A DNA stretch of 64,000 nucleotides from Pseudomonadota bacterium (GCA_023423895.1 JAFAER010000021.1:62001-126000), one strand, 5' to 3'. Positions 17,180-26,284 are shown, counted from the first letter of the stretch. The notes: generated by a model not told the origin, from the sequence alone. Numbers and translations are program-made.

Positions 17180-18070
17180 ATGAGCCAGCGCGAGGATCGC
17201 AGCGGTCTTCCCACCGACAGGCGAGCTCCCGACGGGGGACGTGGCCGCGGAGCCTCGCGCGACCTGCTCGACGACGAGAGCGAATCAGGGCCGCGCGCCT
17301 TCCGCCCGCTTCTCCGTGCCGGCTCCGAGCGGTTCAATCGCGACGCAGCGAACCGTCCGATCCTCATGTTCGAGGACGTCTACAAATCCTATCGCCCTGG
17401 CGCGCCCGTCCTCCGCGGGATGAACCTCATCATCGAGCGCGGCGAGTTCGTCTTCATCACCGGGCCGAGCGGGTCGGGCAAGAGCACCCTTCTTCGCATC
17501 TTGTATGCGTCGGAGAAGCCCGACGAGGGGCGGATCCTGTTCCTCGGTCGCGACATCGTTCGCCTCCGCGATCAGTCGATCCCCTTCCTGCGCCGCAACA
17601 TCGGTGTGGTCTTCCAGGACTTCAAGCTCGTCCAGTCGTGGAGCGTCTTCGAGAACGTCGCCGTGACCCTCGAGGTGCTCGGGCTGCCGACGCGCCTCAT
17701 TCGGTCCCGCGTCGGCGAGGCGCTCGAGCGCGTCGGCCTTCAGGGACGTGGAAGCGATCCGGCGGGTGTTCTGTCCGGCGGCGAGCAGCAGCGTGTCGCG
17801 ATCGCACGCGCCATCGTCGGCGAGCCGGCGCTCATCCTCGCGGACGAGCCGACGGGCAACCTCGACCCGCAGCTCGCGCTCGACATCCTCGGCCTGTTCG
17901 AGGAGATCCACGAAGGCGGGACGACCGTGCTGTTCGCGACGCACGATCGATCGCTGCTCGACGTTCGTCCGCGTCGGCTCATCGTCCTCGACGAGGGCAA
18001 GGCCGTCGACGTGCCCAACGGCGTCGCCACGGCGGAGGACAATCTCTACGACAACGAGCTGCCGGTCTGA
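17180..18070 (+). CDS. ftsE: Cell division ATP-binding protein FtsE
   Basis: This ABC ATPase pairs with FtsX in the divisome and couples ATP hydrolysis to activation of peptidoglycan hydrolases. From the ATG at 17180 the product is 296 aa (a GTG at 17150 would add ten residues). Residues 1-60 are a charged extension not present in E. coli FtsE (222 aa). The ABC domain has Walker A GPSGSGKST at 95-103, the Q-loop in GVVFQDFKLV, signature LSGGEQQRVAIARA, and Walker B LILADEPTGNLDP followed by the H-loop FATHD. It is followed by ftsX after 66 bases and then an EnvC-like gene. Confidence 0.93.
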   Translation: MSQREDRSGLPTDRRAPDGGRGRGASRDLLDDESESGPRAFRPLLRAGSERFNRDAANRPILMFEDVYKSYRPGAPVLRGMNLIIERGEFVFITGPSGSGKSTLLRILYASEKPDEGRILFLGRDIVRLRDQSIPFLRRNIGVVFQDFKLVQSWSVFENVAVTLEVLGLPTRLIRSRVGEALERVGLQGRGSDPAGVLSGGEQQRVAIARAIVGEPALILADEPTGNLDPQLALDILGLFEEIHEGGTTVLFATHDRSLLDVRPRRLIVLDEGKAVDVPNGVATAEDNLYDNELPV

Positions 18071-18136
18071 CCGGCCGCTCGACCTCGGGACGGCTCCAGG
18101 CCATTCCGCGTTTCACTCCGATGAAGAAGGAATGAC

Positions 18137-19027
18137 ATGTTCGACGGCTCCATCGGCACGACGCGCAGGGCAAGGCGAGGGATGCTCCGTGAGTGGAGGC
18201 TCCACGCGCTCAGCGTCTTCTCGCTCGCAGTCGCGTTCGTCTGTCTCGGCGCAGCTCTCTTGGTCCTCACGAACCTCCGCGCCATCGAGGAGCGCTGGGC
18301 GCACGCCGGGCGCGCGTCGATCTACCTGAAAGACAACGCAGCGGCGCAGGACGTCGAGCAGCTGAAGTCTGCGCTCGCGGCGGTGCCGATCGTCACGAGC
18401 GTCCGGTACATCTCGGCCTCGCAAGCGCGCACGGAGTTCGGTCAACAAGAGGCCGCCGCGCGCGCCGAGCTCGCCGCGCTGCCCGTCGAGGCGTTCCCCG
18501 CTTCGATCGAGATCGAGGTGAAGAACGACGTCACCGACGCCGAGCTCGCCGACGTCGTCGGCAAGCTGCGACTGTTGCCTGCGGTCGACGACGTGGAGAC
18601 GTACCAGGCCTGGACCGAGCGCCTCGGGCGCCTGATCCGTGGTGGCGTCGCTGCCGCCGCGCTCCTCGCGCTCGTCGTCTTTGCATCGGTGCTGGCCGTC
18701 GTCGGGTCGACGATCCGCCTCGCGCTGCAGCGCCGGCGCACCGAGGTCGAGGTGCTCAAGCTCGTCGGCGCGACCGACCGCTTCATCAAGGGCCCGTTCC
18801 TCGTCGAAGGCATGTCGCAGGGCGCGCTCGGCGCGACCGGTGCCATCGGGCTGCTCGCGGCGCTGTTCTTCGTCGTTCGCGGTCGGCTCGATGCGGAGCT
18901 CGCGTCACTCGTCGGCGTCGAGCCCTCGTTCCTGCCGTGGCAGGTGGTCGTCGGCATGGTCCTGGTCGGGATGCTGCTCGGCATGTTCGCCGCCCTGCTC
19001 GGCCTCCGGAGGCTCGTCACGGTATGA
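18137..19027 (+). CDS. ftsX: Cell division protein FtsX
   Basis: The 296-aa membrane protein begins at an ATG preceded by GAAGAAGGAATGAC. It has one N-terminal TM helix (about 22-45), a periplasmic domain (about 46-165, with YLKDNAAAQDVEQLK and SVRYISASQARTEF typical of FtsX), and three TM helices in the C-terminal half within the MacB/FtsX permease domain, including EVEVLKLVGATDRFIKGPFLVEG. It forms the transmembrane partner of FtsE. The stop overlaps the start of the EnvC-like gene (ATGA), strongly suggesting one operon and one complex. Confidence 0.93.
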   Translation: MFDGSIGTTRRARRGMLREWRLHALSVFSLAVAFVCLGAALLVLTNLRAIEERWAHAGRASIYLKDNAAAQDVEQLKSALAAVPIVTSVRYISASQARTEFGQQEAAARAELAALPVEAFPASIEIEVKNDVTDAELADVVGKLRLLPAVDDVETYQAWTERLGRLIRGGVAAAALLALVVFASVLAVVGSTIRLALQRRRTEVEVLKLVGATDRFIKGPFLVEGMSQGALGATGAIGLLAALFFVVRGRLDAELASLVGVEPSFLPWQVVVGMVLVGMLLGMFAALLGLRRLVTV

Positions 19028-20052
19028 GCGGACTCCTTCGGCGCCGAGCGGCTCTCGGGATCGTCGTCGCCCTCACCGCGTCGCTCGTGCACCCGAGCGA
19101 CGGTAACGCGGCGCTCGGCGATCGCGACAGTGATCCCGATCCCGTCACCGCCCCCATCCCTGCACCGCCGCAGTCGGCGACCCTCGCGATCGCTGCGCTC
19201 GATCGACGGATCGCGGACCTCGCGGCGGAGGAGGAGACGTCGAAGCGAGAGCTCACGGAGCTCGGCGGGAAGATCGCGACCGCGCATTCCCGATCGCTCG
19301 AGCGCGGTCGCGCCTTCTATCGATTGACTCGTGCGGGCATGTTGCCCGTCGGTGGCGGCTTCAACGAGCTCGTGTCGCACGCGCTTCGCGTCGAGCGCGC
19401 GCGCCGATCGCTCGCCGCCGAGCTCGCCTCCGAGAAGATCCTCCGTGAGCGCGGCGCCGTCCTCTCGCGGACGCTCGAGCGTATCGCACGGGACCGCGTC
19501 GCACTTTCCGGACAGCGAACGGCGCTCGACCAGGCGCGCCTCGCGGAGCTCGACGAGCAGCGGCGCCAGCAGGCCTTCGATCGCGCGTTCTCGACGTCCA
19601 CCGGCGCAGGCGCTTCCGACTATGTCGCCGTCTACGGCGGCAACGGCGCCGCTCCGGCGGGGATGGCTGGCGGCTTCGCGGCGTCGAAGGGTCGCCTGCT
19701 CTTCCCGCTCGCAGGGCGCTCGGAGGTACGGCCTGCGCGCCGTGAAGGCACGGAAGGTCCGGGGCTCGAGATCAAGAGCTCACTGGGCGCGCCGGTCCGC
19801 GCCGTCTTCGCAGGACGCGTCGCGTTCGCCGACCGGTATGGCCCTTACGGGCGGCTCGTGATCGTCGATCACGGTGAGCACTACTACACGGTGAGCGGAA
19901 ACCTCGCGTCGATGGACGTGAAGGTCGGCGACGAGGTCTCCGCGGGCGAGCGCCTCGGCGCGGTCGGCGACGAAGGCAGCGGGCCCATGCTCTACTTCGA
20001 GATCCGCCACGCGACGCAGACCCTGCCACCCACGTCGTGGCTCGGTCTCTGA
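19024..20052 (+). CDS. EnvC-like murein hydrolase activator (degenerate LytM)
   Basis: The start ATG at 19024 overlaps the ftsX stop. The 342-aa protein has a signal peptide, a charged helical region (about 55-185) that probably forms a coiled coil binding FtsX, and a C-terminal LytM/M23 domain. The zinc ligands of active M23 enzymes are missing: the usual HLH near the end is MLY in GPMLYFEIRH, and the upstream HxxxD is replaced in EGPGLEIKSS. The same loss marks E. coli EnvC, which activates amidases instead of cutting peptidoglycan, and the SWLGL ending also matches EnvC. I therefore call it an amidase activator recruited by FtsEX during cell separation. Confidence 0.88.
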   Translation: MSGLLRRRAALGIVVALTASLVHPSDGNAALGDRDSDPDPVTAPIPAPPQSATLAIAALDRRIADLAAEEETSKRELTELGGKIATAHSRSLERGRAFYRLTRAGMLPVGGGFNELVSHALRVERARRSLAAELASEKILRERGAVLSRTLERIARDRVALSGQRTALDQARLAELDEQRRQQAFDRAFSTSTGAGASDYVAVYGGNGAAPAGMAGGFAASKGRLLFPLAGRSEVRPARREGTEGPGLEIKSSLGAPVRAVFAGRVAFADRYGPYGRLVIVDHGEHYYTVSGNLASMDVKVGDEVSAGERLGAVGDEGSGPMLYFEIRHATQTLPPTSWLGL

Positions 20053-20136
20053 GCGGCGCGCCTCGCGAGCGCGACAGTGCGGCGGGCCCGCGCAGCGCTG
20101 CCTGACTTGAATTTCGGCGCGGCAGGGCGCAAGAAC

Positions 20137-20715
20137 ATGGGGATGGGCCGCTCCGGATCGAACCCGCTGCGCGTTGCCGCCCGGACGCTGTCGTCCGTGG
20201 TCGCGCTCGCGTCGGTCCTCGTGGCAGCGAGCTGCGCCAGCGAGGGTTCGAGTTACCGCAACTACGCGGAGTGCGACGACGTCGTCCGTCGTTGCCGGAC
20301 GGTCTGCGACTACTGGTGTGACGGTTGGGGCTGTTACCCGATGTGTTACGACCAGTGCTGGGACGACTGCTACGTCTATCCCGATCGACCGACGCCCCCG
20401 AGCGGAGACGCGTCGCCACCGCCGCCGCCGGTGTCGGACGCCGGGCCGACCGCCGACGCGGGCACCGGAACCGGTTCGCTCTGCAGCACGTGCACGTCGA
20501 ACGCCGATTGCGCCTCGGACGCGCTCTGCATCGTCCGCGGCGGCCCACGCCCCGACGCATCCACATTCGGAGCCGACGGTGGTGCGCCGGGCGCGAGCGG
20601 CTTCTGTGGAAAGAGCTGCGCCGACGCAGCCGACTGCCCGGAAGGTTTCGCCTGCTCGGAGCTCGGCTCCGTCCGCCAGTGCATCCCGATCCCCGGTTCG
20701 GGCAACTGCGAGTGA
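20137..20715 (+). CDS. Cysteine-rich lipoprotein
   Basis: From the ATG at 20137 the product is 192 aa, with a signal peptide and lipobox VAASC (Cys33). An unusual cluster of Cys/Trp/Tyr follows (CRTVCDYWCDGWGCYPMC, then CWDDCYVYP), then a Pro/Asp/Ala-rich linker, then a second cysteine-rich part (LCSTCTSNADCASDALC and KSCADAADCPEGFACS) resembling small disulfide domains found repeatedly in myxobacterial surface proteins. Function unknown; likely anchored at the outer membrane. Confidence 0.75.
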   Translation: MGMGRSGSNPLRVAARTLSSVVALASVLVAASCASEGSSYRNYAECDDVVRRCRTVCDYWCDGWGCYPMCYDQCWDDCYVYPDRPTPPSGDASPPPPPVSDAGPTADAGTGTGSLCSTCTSNADCASDALCIVRGGPRPDASTFGADGGAPGASGFCGKSCADAADCPEGFACSELGSVRQCIPIPGSGNCE

Positions 20716-20777
20716 CGGTCGCCGCGTAGCGGACGCCGGGGAAGGTCGAGCTCGATCCAGCGTAGACTCGGCGGGTC

Positions 20778-21995
20778 ATGGTCGTTTCTGCGCCTGCACG
20801 TCTGGTCCTCGGTGCCGTCGTCCTCGCATCCCTCGCCGGTTGCGGGTTCATGCGCCGCCTTGCTGGTAACGACACCATCAGCCTCGAGAAGGCCGACGTG
20901 AAGTCGATGGCGGTCGACCTGCGGCGCCAGATCAAGACGATCTGCCCGCGCGAGCCCGTTCAGATGGCCGTGTTCGCCGAGGTCGTCCTCGACGGGGACA
21001 AGGGGGCGAAGCAAGTCGAGACCTGGGCGGGCCACGGCGACGTGAACAAGAACGACAAGCTCGACTTCGTCGACTTCGCGTTCCACAGCGAACAGGGCCA
21101 GTTCGACCGAGACGGTTGGTTCGCGCCGAATCCCGACGTGCGCGCGACGGCCGGCAAGGAGTTCGAGATCAAGAGCGTCTTCCGCCGCCGGCCCGACAAG
21201 TTCACCTTCACGACGACGTACAAGCCCGACTACTCGTGCATCAAAGGCGCCGGCGGGGGAGGTCAGCCCGGCAATTCCGGGAGCGCCGGCAACCCTGGGA
21301 ACGCGGGCAAGGACGGCGCCGTCGGCTCGACGACGTCCGCGGGTGGCTCGGGTGGAGACGGCGCCGCTGGCACCCGAGGAGGCAACGGGAGCGACGGCAG
21401 CCCCGGCCCGCACCTGACGGCGTTTGCGACGCTCGTGAAGACGCCGTTCTACGAGCGGCTCGTCGCGATCAGCATCCAGGGCGACGCCGAGGACTTCCTG
21501 CTCGTGCCCGAAGGGCAGCCCATCACGCTGCGCGCGACCGGCGGGTCGGGTGGCCACGGCGGTCATGGCGGCGCCGGAGGCCGCGGCGGCCCCGGCGGCG
21601 GCGGCAATCCCGGAGGACAGGGCGGCAAGGGCGGCCCTGGCGGTCAAGGCGGCGACGGCGGCAGGGGCGGGCCCGGCGGGACCATCGAGCTTGTGTATGA
21701 TGCACGTTTTGCGGATCTCGCGAGTCAGATCCGTCTCGACGTGAGTGGTGGCAGCGGTGGCGGGCCCGGCGGCGGCGGCGCTGGCGGCGGCGCGGGACGT
21801 GGCGGCAGTGGGATGACGCCTTCTGGATCGAGCGGGCAATCGCCGCCGGCTGCCCCGCGCGGCGCAGACGGCAGCGAAGGCTCGGCCGGGCCGAGCGGAG
21901 CGGCGGGGCATGAAGGACCAGCCGGGCGGGCGAGCGCGAGGCCGGGCGACGTGAAGGACAAGCTCCCGGGCTCGGCCGAGATCTCCGTCCTATGA
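20778..21995 (+). CDS. Lipoprotein with collagen-like glycine-rich repeats
   Basis: The 405-aa protein has a lipoprotein signal with lipobox LAGC (Cys22). Residues about 35-155 form a compact domain (SLEKADVKSMAVDLRRQIK, EVVLDGDKGAKQVETW). Long Gly-X-Y-like stretches follow at about 157-215, 250-300 and 325-390 (for example GGPGGQGGDGGRGGPGG), separated by a beta-rich segment. The repeats suggest an extended, flexible or collagen-like fibre projecting from the outer membrane. The last codon overlaps the start of the following Tat-signal gene, so the two products may act together. No enzyme motif is seen. Confidence 0.8.
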   Translation: MVVSAPARLVLGAVVLASLAGCGFMRRLAGNDTISLEKADVKSMAVDLRRQIKTICPREPVQMAVFAEVVLDGDKGAKQVETWAGHGDVNKNDKLDFVDFAFHSEQGQFDRDGWFAPNPDVRATAGKEFEIKSVFRRRPDKFTFTTTYKPDYSCIKGAGGGGQPGNSGSAGNPGNAGKDGAVGSTTSAGGSGGDGAAGTRGGNGSDGSPGPHLTAFATLVKTPFYERLVAISIQGDAEDFLLVPEGQPITLRATGGSGGHGGHGGAGGRGGPGGGGNPGGQGGKGGPGGQGGDGGRGGPGGTIELVYDARFADLASQIRLDVSGGSGGGPGGGGAGGGAGRGGSGMTPSGSSGQSPPAAPRGADGSEGSAGPSGAAGHEGPAGRASARPGDVKDKLPGSAEISVL

Positions 21996-23449
21996 AGCGT
22001 GTCGGGCCCCCGGAGCAGGAAGCGCGTTCGCCCGAGCGGCGCGTGACGCGACGCGCGCTCCTCGGAGGGGTCGCGTCGTTTCCCCTCGTCGCGCTCGTGA
22101 GCTCACCGTCGTTGATCGCGGCGTGTGGATCGCGTCCACCGGAGACGCCGCTCGCGCATCTCTACGGGCGCGAATGGGTGCATGGTGCATACAAGCTGTA
22201 CTCCGGGAAGTATGCCGACGTGCAGACGTCCGCCGACGCGAGCAGTCACGACGCATACGGTGTGCTTGCGCAAAAGGGCATCGTCGCGCTCGATGCGCTG
22301 CAGTCGCGCGACGTCCCGTTCTTCGTGAAGGTCGACGAAGGCGGCAGCGCGTTCTCGATCGAGCGCAAGGTCCCGGAGCGGCTGATGTTCACGGCCGACA
22401 TGAGCGATGCGGATCGCAAAGCGGCCGAAGCGGCCTGGAAGAAGGCGCGCGATCACATCCACACGGACTACGAGGAGGTCCGGCGTCTCGACTGGACGCT
22501 CACGCACCTTCTCAAGCAGCTCCAGCGCATCCGCTACGCGATCGACGAAGGCCGCGTCGAGCAGTATCGGCTCGTCGAGCAGCTCGCGGAGCTGAAGAAG
22601 GACACGAAGGGCCTTCCGTACGAGCTGCCGTATCAGGTCACCGCGAAGGACTACGAGGAGATCCTCGTTCTGCTCGTCGAGCGGCTCGAGGACGACCGAA
22701 CGAGGCTCGCTAGGATCGAGGCGGACATCATCGCCGTTGGCCTGACGGCCCGGGCGACCGACGCGGGCTCCGCGACGCTGGCCGCGAGCATTCGCAAGGT
22801 GCTACTCGCCGTCGTCGAAGACGGCGTCGCGGAGGCGAGGGCGCCGCTGTTTCCCGCCGACGAAGGCGAGAAGGCGAAGCTGCTCGACGGCGGCAGGCAG
22901 CTCGTTGCGCAGATCGAAGCGAGCCCGGAGTACGCGAAGTGGCGGGCCGACGAGCGCGAGAAGAAGCTGGCCGCCCTGGGCGCCTTCCTCCAGGCGCTCG
23001 ACGCGATGACCGGGCTCCCCACGTCGCGCGTCTACCGCACCGTCATGAACGTGTGGCGCGGCGATCACGACTACCTCGGCTACCTCCAGACAATCCTCGC
23101 GATCGCCCCGCACGGCGGAAAGGTCGCCGCGGTGATCAACGAGGCGATCGAATACACCCAGCGCGCGAGGAAGATCGCGGGCACGGTCGTCGCCACGGTC
23201 AACACCGTGCGGAGCGCCGGCTCGCTGTCCTCCGAAGCGCTCGTGGCGGCGGCGACGCAGGTCGCAACGAGAGAAGCCAAAGGCGTGGTCATCAACACGG
23301 CCTCGCGCTTCGCGGTCGAGCGGGCCGAGAAGCAGCTCTCCTTCTTCAAGGACAGCGCCGAGGTCCAGCAGGTCACGGCCGCACTCGCGGAGACCGATCT
23401 GATGAAGAAGGTGCTCCCCACGCTACCGAGCGGTCTCCCGCAACCCTGA
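21992..23449 (+). CDS. Tat-exported lipoprotein-like helical protein
   Basis: The start ATG at 21992 overlaps the upstream stop. The 485-aa product has a twin-arginine-like N-terminus (TRRALLGGVASFPLVALV) and a possible lipobox LIAAC at Cys45. The rest is mainly charged and helical (for example KAAEAAWKKARDHIHTDYEEVRRL and LEDDRTRLARIEADIIAVG), suggesting coiled coils. I recognise no family. Tat export implies folding or a cofactor before secretion. Coupling to the collagen-like lipoprotein suggests a shared surface structure. Confidence 0.7.
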   Translation: MKRVGPPEQEARSPERRVTRRALLGGVASFPLVALVSSPSLIAACGSRPPETPLAHLYGREWVHGAYKLYSGKYADVQTSADASSHDAYGVLAQKGIVALDALQSRDVPFFVKVDEGGSAFSIERKVPERLMFTADMSDADRKAAEAAWKKARDHIHTDYEEVRRLDWTLTHLLKQLQRIRYAIDEGRVEQYRLVEQLAELKKDTKGLPYELPYQVTAKDYEEILVLLVERLEDDRTRLARIEADIIAVGLTARATDAGSATLAASIRKVLLAVVEDGVAEARAPLFPADEGEKAKLLDGGRQLVAQIEASPEYAKWRADEREKKLAALGAFLQALDAMTGLPTSRVYRTVMNVWRGDHDYLGYLQTILAIAPHGGKVAAVINEAIEYTQRARKIAGTVVATVNTVRSAGSLSSEALVAAATQVATREAKGVVINTASRFAVERAEKQLSFFKDSAEVQQVTAALAETDLMKKVLPTLPSGLPQP

Positions 23450-23606
23450 TACGCGCATTCCTTAGGCAGACCTGGCGAGCACCTCGGGACCCCGGCTCCC
23501 ACGAGCCCAGGTGTCTCCCTCCGAGTGCCTCCTGCTCGCTCGGTCGCCCCCCAGACCCGAGCAATGTTCGTAGGCCACTCCCCATCCAAGCTAAGATCCG
23601 GCCACG

Positions 23607-24956
23607 TTGGGAGAGTCGGACAACGCTGGTCGCCTGGGGTTGGCACCGGGCGCGCTCATCGCATCGAAGTACGAGCTCGTGACGCTGCTCGGAAGCGGAG
23701 CGATGGGCGAGGTCTGGCGGGCTCGCCACGTGACGCTGCACGAGAACGTGGCCGTGAAGCTGGTCGGCTGGACCGAGGACCATCGCGACGGAGCGGAGCT
23801 CGCGAGTCGCTTCCAGCTCGAGGCGCGGCTCGCGGCAGGCCTTTCGCGAAAGAGCCGGCACATCGTCTCCGTGACGGATCACGGCATCGAGCACGATCTG
23901 TCGACGGGAGAGGCCATCGCGTACCTCGTGATGGAGGAGCTCCTCGGGGAATCGCTCGACGAGCGGCTCGAGCGAATGGGACCGATGCCGGTCGCGGACG
24001 TGGTGGAGATCGTCGCGCAGATTGCGCGTGCGCTATCGGTCGCGCATCCCGAAGGCGTCATCCATCGCGATCTGAAGCCAGGCAACGTCTTCCTCGCGCG
24101 CGGCGCAGACGGCGAGCCGGAGATGGTGAAGATCCTCGACTTCGGGATCGCCAAGTTCCGCGCGGGGGCCGACCGTCGACCGCAGGAGATCCATCACCAG
24201 ACCCAGCGCGGGCTGCTTCTCGGCACGCTGCCGTACGTCAGCCCCGAGCAGGCGCGCGGCTGGGCGAGCCTCGATCATCGCGCCGACGTCTGGTCGCTGG
24301 CCGTCATCACGTATCTGCTGCTGACCGGCGAGTACCCGTTCAGTGGCGCGACGCCGTCGGACATGCTCGCTCGCATCTTCTCGGGAGACTTCGTCCCGAT
24401 CCACGAGCGTCGGAGCCTCCCGCCGATGTTCGCGGACCTGTTCGCGAAGGCGTTTCACCGGCACCTCGACATGCGCTTCCAGTCCGCCGCGGAGCTCGCC
24501 ACGGCGCTCGCGCTCGCGGGGGGTGCAGGTCCATTTGCTCCACCTCGTCCACCGCCGATCGAAATGGTGCAGCCGGTGGCTTTCGCCTCGCCGACGGTGC
24601 CGACGGTGCCGACGGTGCCGACGGTGAAGGGGCGGCGCAGGCGATGGCTGGCCGTGGCCGCGCTCGCGTTGTTCGCCGCGGGGACGAGCGCCGCGCTCGT
24701 TCGCGCCCGGACCGAGCCGAACGGCGAGCTGACGTCGTCGAACGGGCACGCGGAGCTCTCTGCGAGCCCTCCCGTCGAGGCGACGACGACCGTGCCCGTT
24801 GTGTCCCCATCGCCTGATCCCGCGAGCGCTCCGCCGACCGCGTCGGCTCCCGCTGTGGATGCGCCACCGCCACCAGCGTCGTCCTCGCCGCGTCGGCCTC
24901 GGCGTTCGCAACCGGCGCGCCCGTCGAAGCCGGGAGATCGGTCGGAGATCTTCTGA
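23607..24956 (+). CDS. Eukaryote-type serine/threonine protein kinase with C-terminal TM
   Basis: The 449-aa product begins at a TTG (23607), the only start that leaves the full kinase domain with a short leader. The catalytic domain (about 22-300) has the glycine loop LGSGAMGEVWRA, ATP lysine 51 in VAVKLVG, catalytic Asp155 in HRDLKPGN, and DFG at 178-180, all intact, with SPEQARG in place of APE. After a Pro-rich linker comes one TM helix (about 346-365) and a Pro/Ser/Ala-rich extracytoplasmic tail of about 80 residues with no recognised sensor domain. Likely a membrane signalling kinase; its partners are not encoded next to it in any obvious way. Confidence 0.92.
   Translation: MGESDNAGRLGLAPGALIASKYELVTLLGSGAMGEVWRARHVTLHENVAVKLVGWTEDHRDGAELASRFQLEARLAAGLSRKSRHIVSVTDHGIEHDLSTGEAIAYLVMEELLGESLDERLERMGPMPVADVVEIVAQIARALSVAHPEGVIHRDLKPGNVFLARGADGEPEMVKILDFGIAKFRAGADRRPQEIHHQTQRGLLLGTLPYVSPEQARGWASLDHRADVWSLAVITYLLLTGEYPFSGATPSDMLARIFSGDFVPIHERRSLPPMFADLFAKAFHRHLDMRFQSAAELATALALAGGAGPFAPPRPPPIEMVQPVAFASPTVPTVPTVPTVKGRRRRWLAVAALALFAAGTSAALVRARTEPNGELTSSNGHAELSASPPVEATTTVPVVSPSPDPASAPPTASAPAVDAPPPPASSSPRRPRRSQPARPSKPGDRSEIF
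24591..24626 (+). repeat. Four perfect 9-bp repeats inside the kinase gene
   Basis: CCGACGGTG is repeated four times, encoding a Pro-Thr-Val run in the linker just before the kinase TM helix. The unit keeps the frame, so slippage would only change linker length. Confidence 0.9.
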
Positions 24957-24961
24957 GGCGA

Positions 24962-24980
24962 ACCGCGTGCGTCACGCGGT
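24962..24980. terminator. Hairpin between convergent kinase and LeuA-like genes
   Basis: ACCGCGTG-CGT-CACGCGGT is a perfect 8-bp stem. An alternative outer pairing joins GAACCGCGT (24960-24968) to ACGCGGTTC (24988-24996). It lies just after the kinase stop and overlaps the end of the minus-strand gene, fitting a shared terminator without a T-run. Confidence 0.45.
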
Positions 24981-26234
24981 GCCGCGTACGCGGTTCACGA
25001 CGCTCATGACCTCTTCTTCGGTCATGATGTGATCGAGGCCCTTTGCGGCCTTCAGGATCTCTGCCACGAGCGTCTCGTCCGAGGGGATGTTGCGCTGCGC
25101 GAGCCAGAAGTTGACGTTCGAGGCGCCGCTCATGAAGCCGATGCAGATCTCCTGCGAACGTCCGATCGCCCCGGCGGGCACGCCGCTGTAGATCCGGTCG
25201 GCGAGCCACGTATCGCCTTTCGCCATCGCCTTGATGATGGCCGCGGCGTGCACGCCCGTTGCCGTGCGGAACGCGTCGCGACCCATCAGCGGGTAGTTGA
25301 TGGGGACGTCCCACTTCACCGCGCTCGCGATCGTGCGGCAATACTCGCCGAGCTTCGTGAGGTCCTGTCCGTCGAGCTGTCCGAGGAGCTTCAAGTTGAG
25401 GAGCAGCAGCTCCATCTGCGCGTTGCCGACGCGCTCTCCGATGCCGAGGCCCGTCGCGTGGACGCGATCGGCGCCGTGCTCGAATGCCCAGATGGCGTTC
25501 TCGAGAGCGAGCCCGCGATCGTTGTGTCCGTGCCAGTCGATCCCGATGTCGGCGCCGGTGCCGGCAACGACGTTGCGTGTGAAGTGAATCAGATTCCGGA
25601 CGCCGTCCGGCGTGGCGTGACCGACCGTATCGGAGAGGCAGAGCCGCGTGGCCCCGCGATCGATCGCGGTGCGGAACAACGTCGTGAGGACCTCGGGACG
25701 AGATCGGGTCGTGTCCTCGGTGACGTACGCGACGGGAAGGCCCGCCTTCACTGCGACGTCGATCGCCTCCGCGCTTCGCTTCGCGATGAGCGTCACGTCC
25801 CAGTCTTCGGCGTACTGCCGGATCGGCGAAGAACCGATGAACGCGTAGACGTCGATGGAGATCCCGGCGCGCTGCGAGACCTCGATCATCGGCGTGATGT
25901 CGCTGACGACCGTGCGTCCGGCGCACGCAATTTTGATCTTCATCTTGCAGTCGACGACTTCCTTGCAGATGCGGAGGACGTCCTCGAATGCGCGTTTGCT
26001 CGAGCCCGGCAGGCCCACGTCGGCCGCGTGGATACCGAGGTCCTCCATGAGATGGAGGATCTTCAGCTTCTCGTCGATTCCCGGATCGAAGACGGACGGG
26101 TTCTGTAGACCGTCGCGCAACGTCTCATCGAAGAACGATGCGTTCTTCGGCAGGATGCGCCCCTTTCGATTCACCTCGTTCCAGTCGAAGACGAGGTTCG
26201 AGGCGCGATCGCCTTCCGTTGCGAAGTCCGACAT
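24972..26234 (-). CDS. HMGL-like/LeuA-family acyltransferase (isopropylmalate/homocitrate synthase type)
   Basis: The ATG at 26234 gives a 420-aa enzyme. It is a TIM-barrel member of the DRE metallolyase family: FDETLRDGLQ at 35-44 supplies the first metal Asp and general Arg, and HGHND at 235-239 supplies the two histidines that bind the divalent metal. TEDTTRSRP and TGLGIGERVGNAQMELLL also match LeuA/NifV/HMG-CoA lyase relatives. The C-terminal allosteric LeuA dimer domain appears to be absent, so it may be a feedback-insensitive isopropylmalate or homocitrate synthase, a citramalate synthase or a Re-citrate synthase; the acyl-acceptor cannot be read off. It is divergent from a LuxR regulator. 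Confidence 0.82.
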   Translation of the reverse strand: MSDFATEGDRASNLVFDWNEVNRKGRILPKNASFFDETLRDGLQNPSVFDPGIDEKLKILHLMEDLGIHAADVGLPGSSKRAFEDVLRICKEVVDCKMKIKIACAGRTVVSDITPMIEVSQRAGISIDVYAFIGSSPIRQYAEDWDVTLIAKRSAEAIDVAVKAGLPVAYVTEDTTRSRPEVLTTLFRTAIDRGATRLCLSDTVGHATPDGVRNLIHFTRNVVAGTGADIGIDWHGHNDRGLALENAIWAFEHGADRVHATGLGIGERVGNAQMELLLLNLKLLGQLDGQDLTKLGEYCRTIASAVKWDVPINYPLMGRDAFRTATGVHAAAIIKAMAKGDTWLADRIYSGVPAGAIGRSQEICIGFMSGASNVNFWLAQRNIPSDETLVAEILKAAKGLDHIMTEEEVMSVVNRVRGTA

Positions 26235-26284
26235 GGGTAGAGTATGCCACGAAGTCGGCGTACGGGACGGATGCCGCAATTTTC

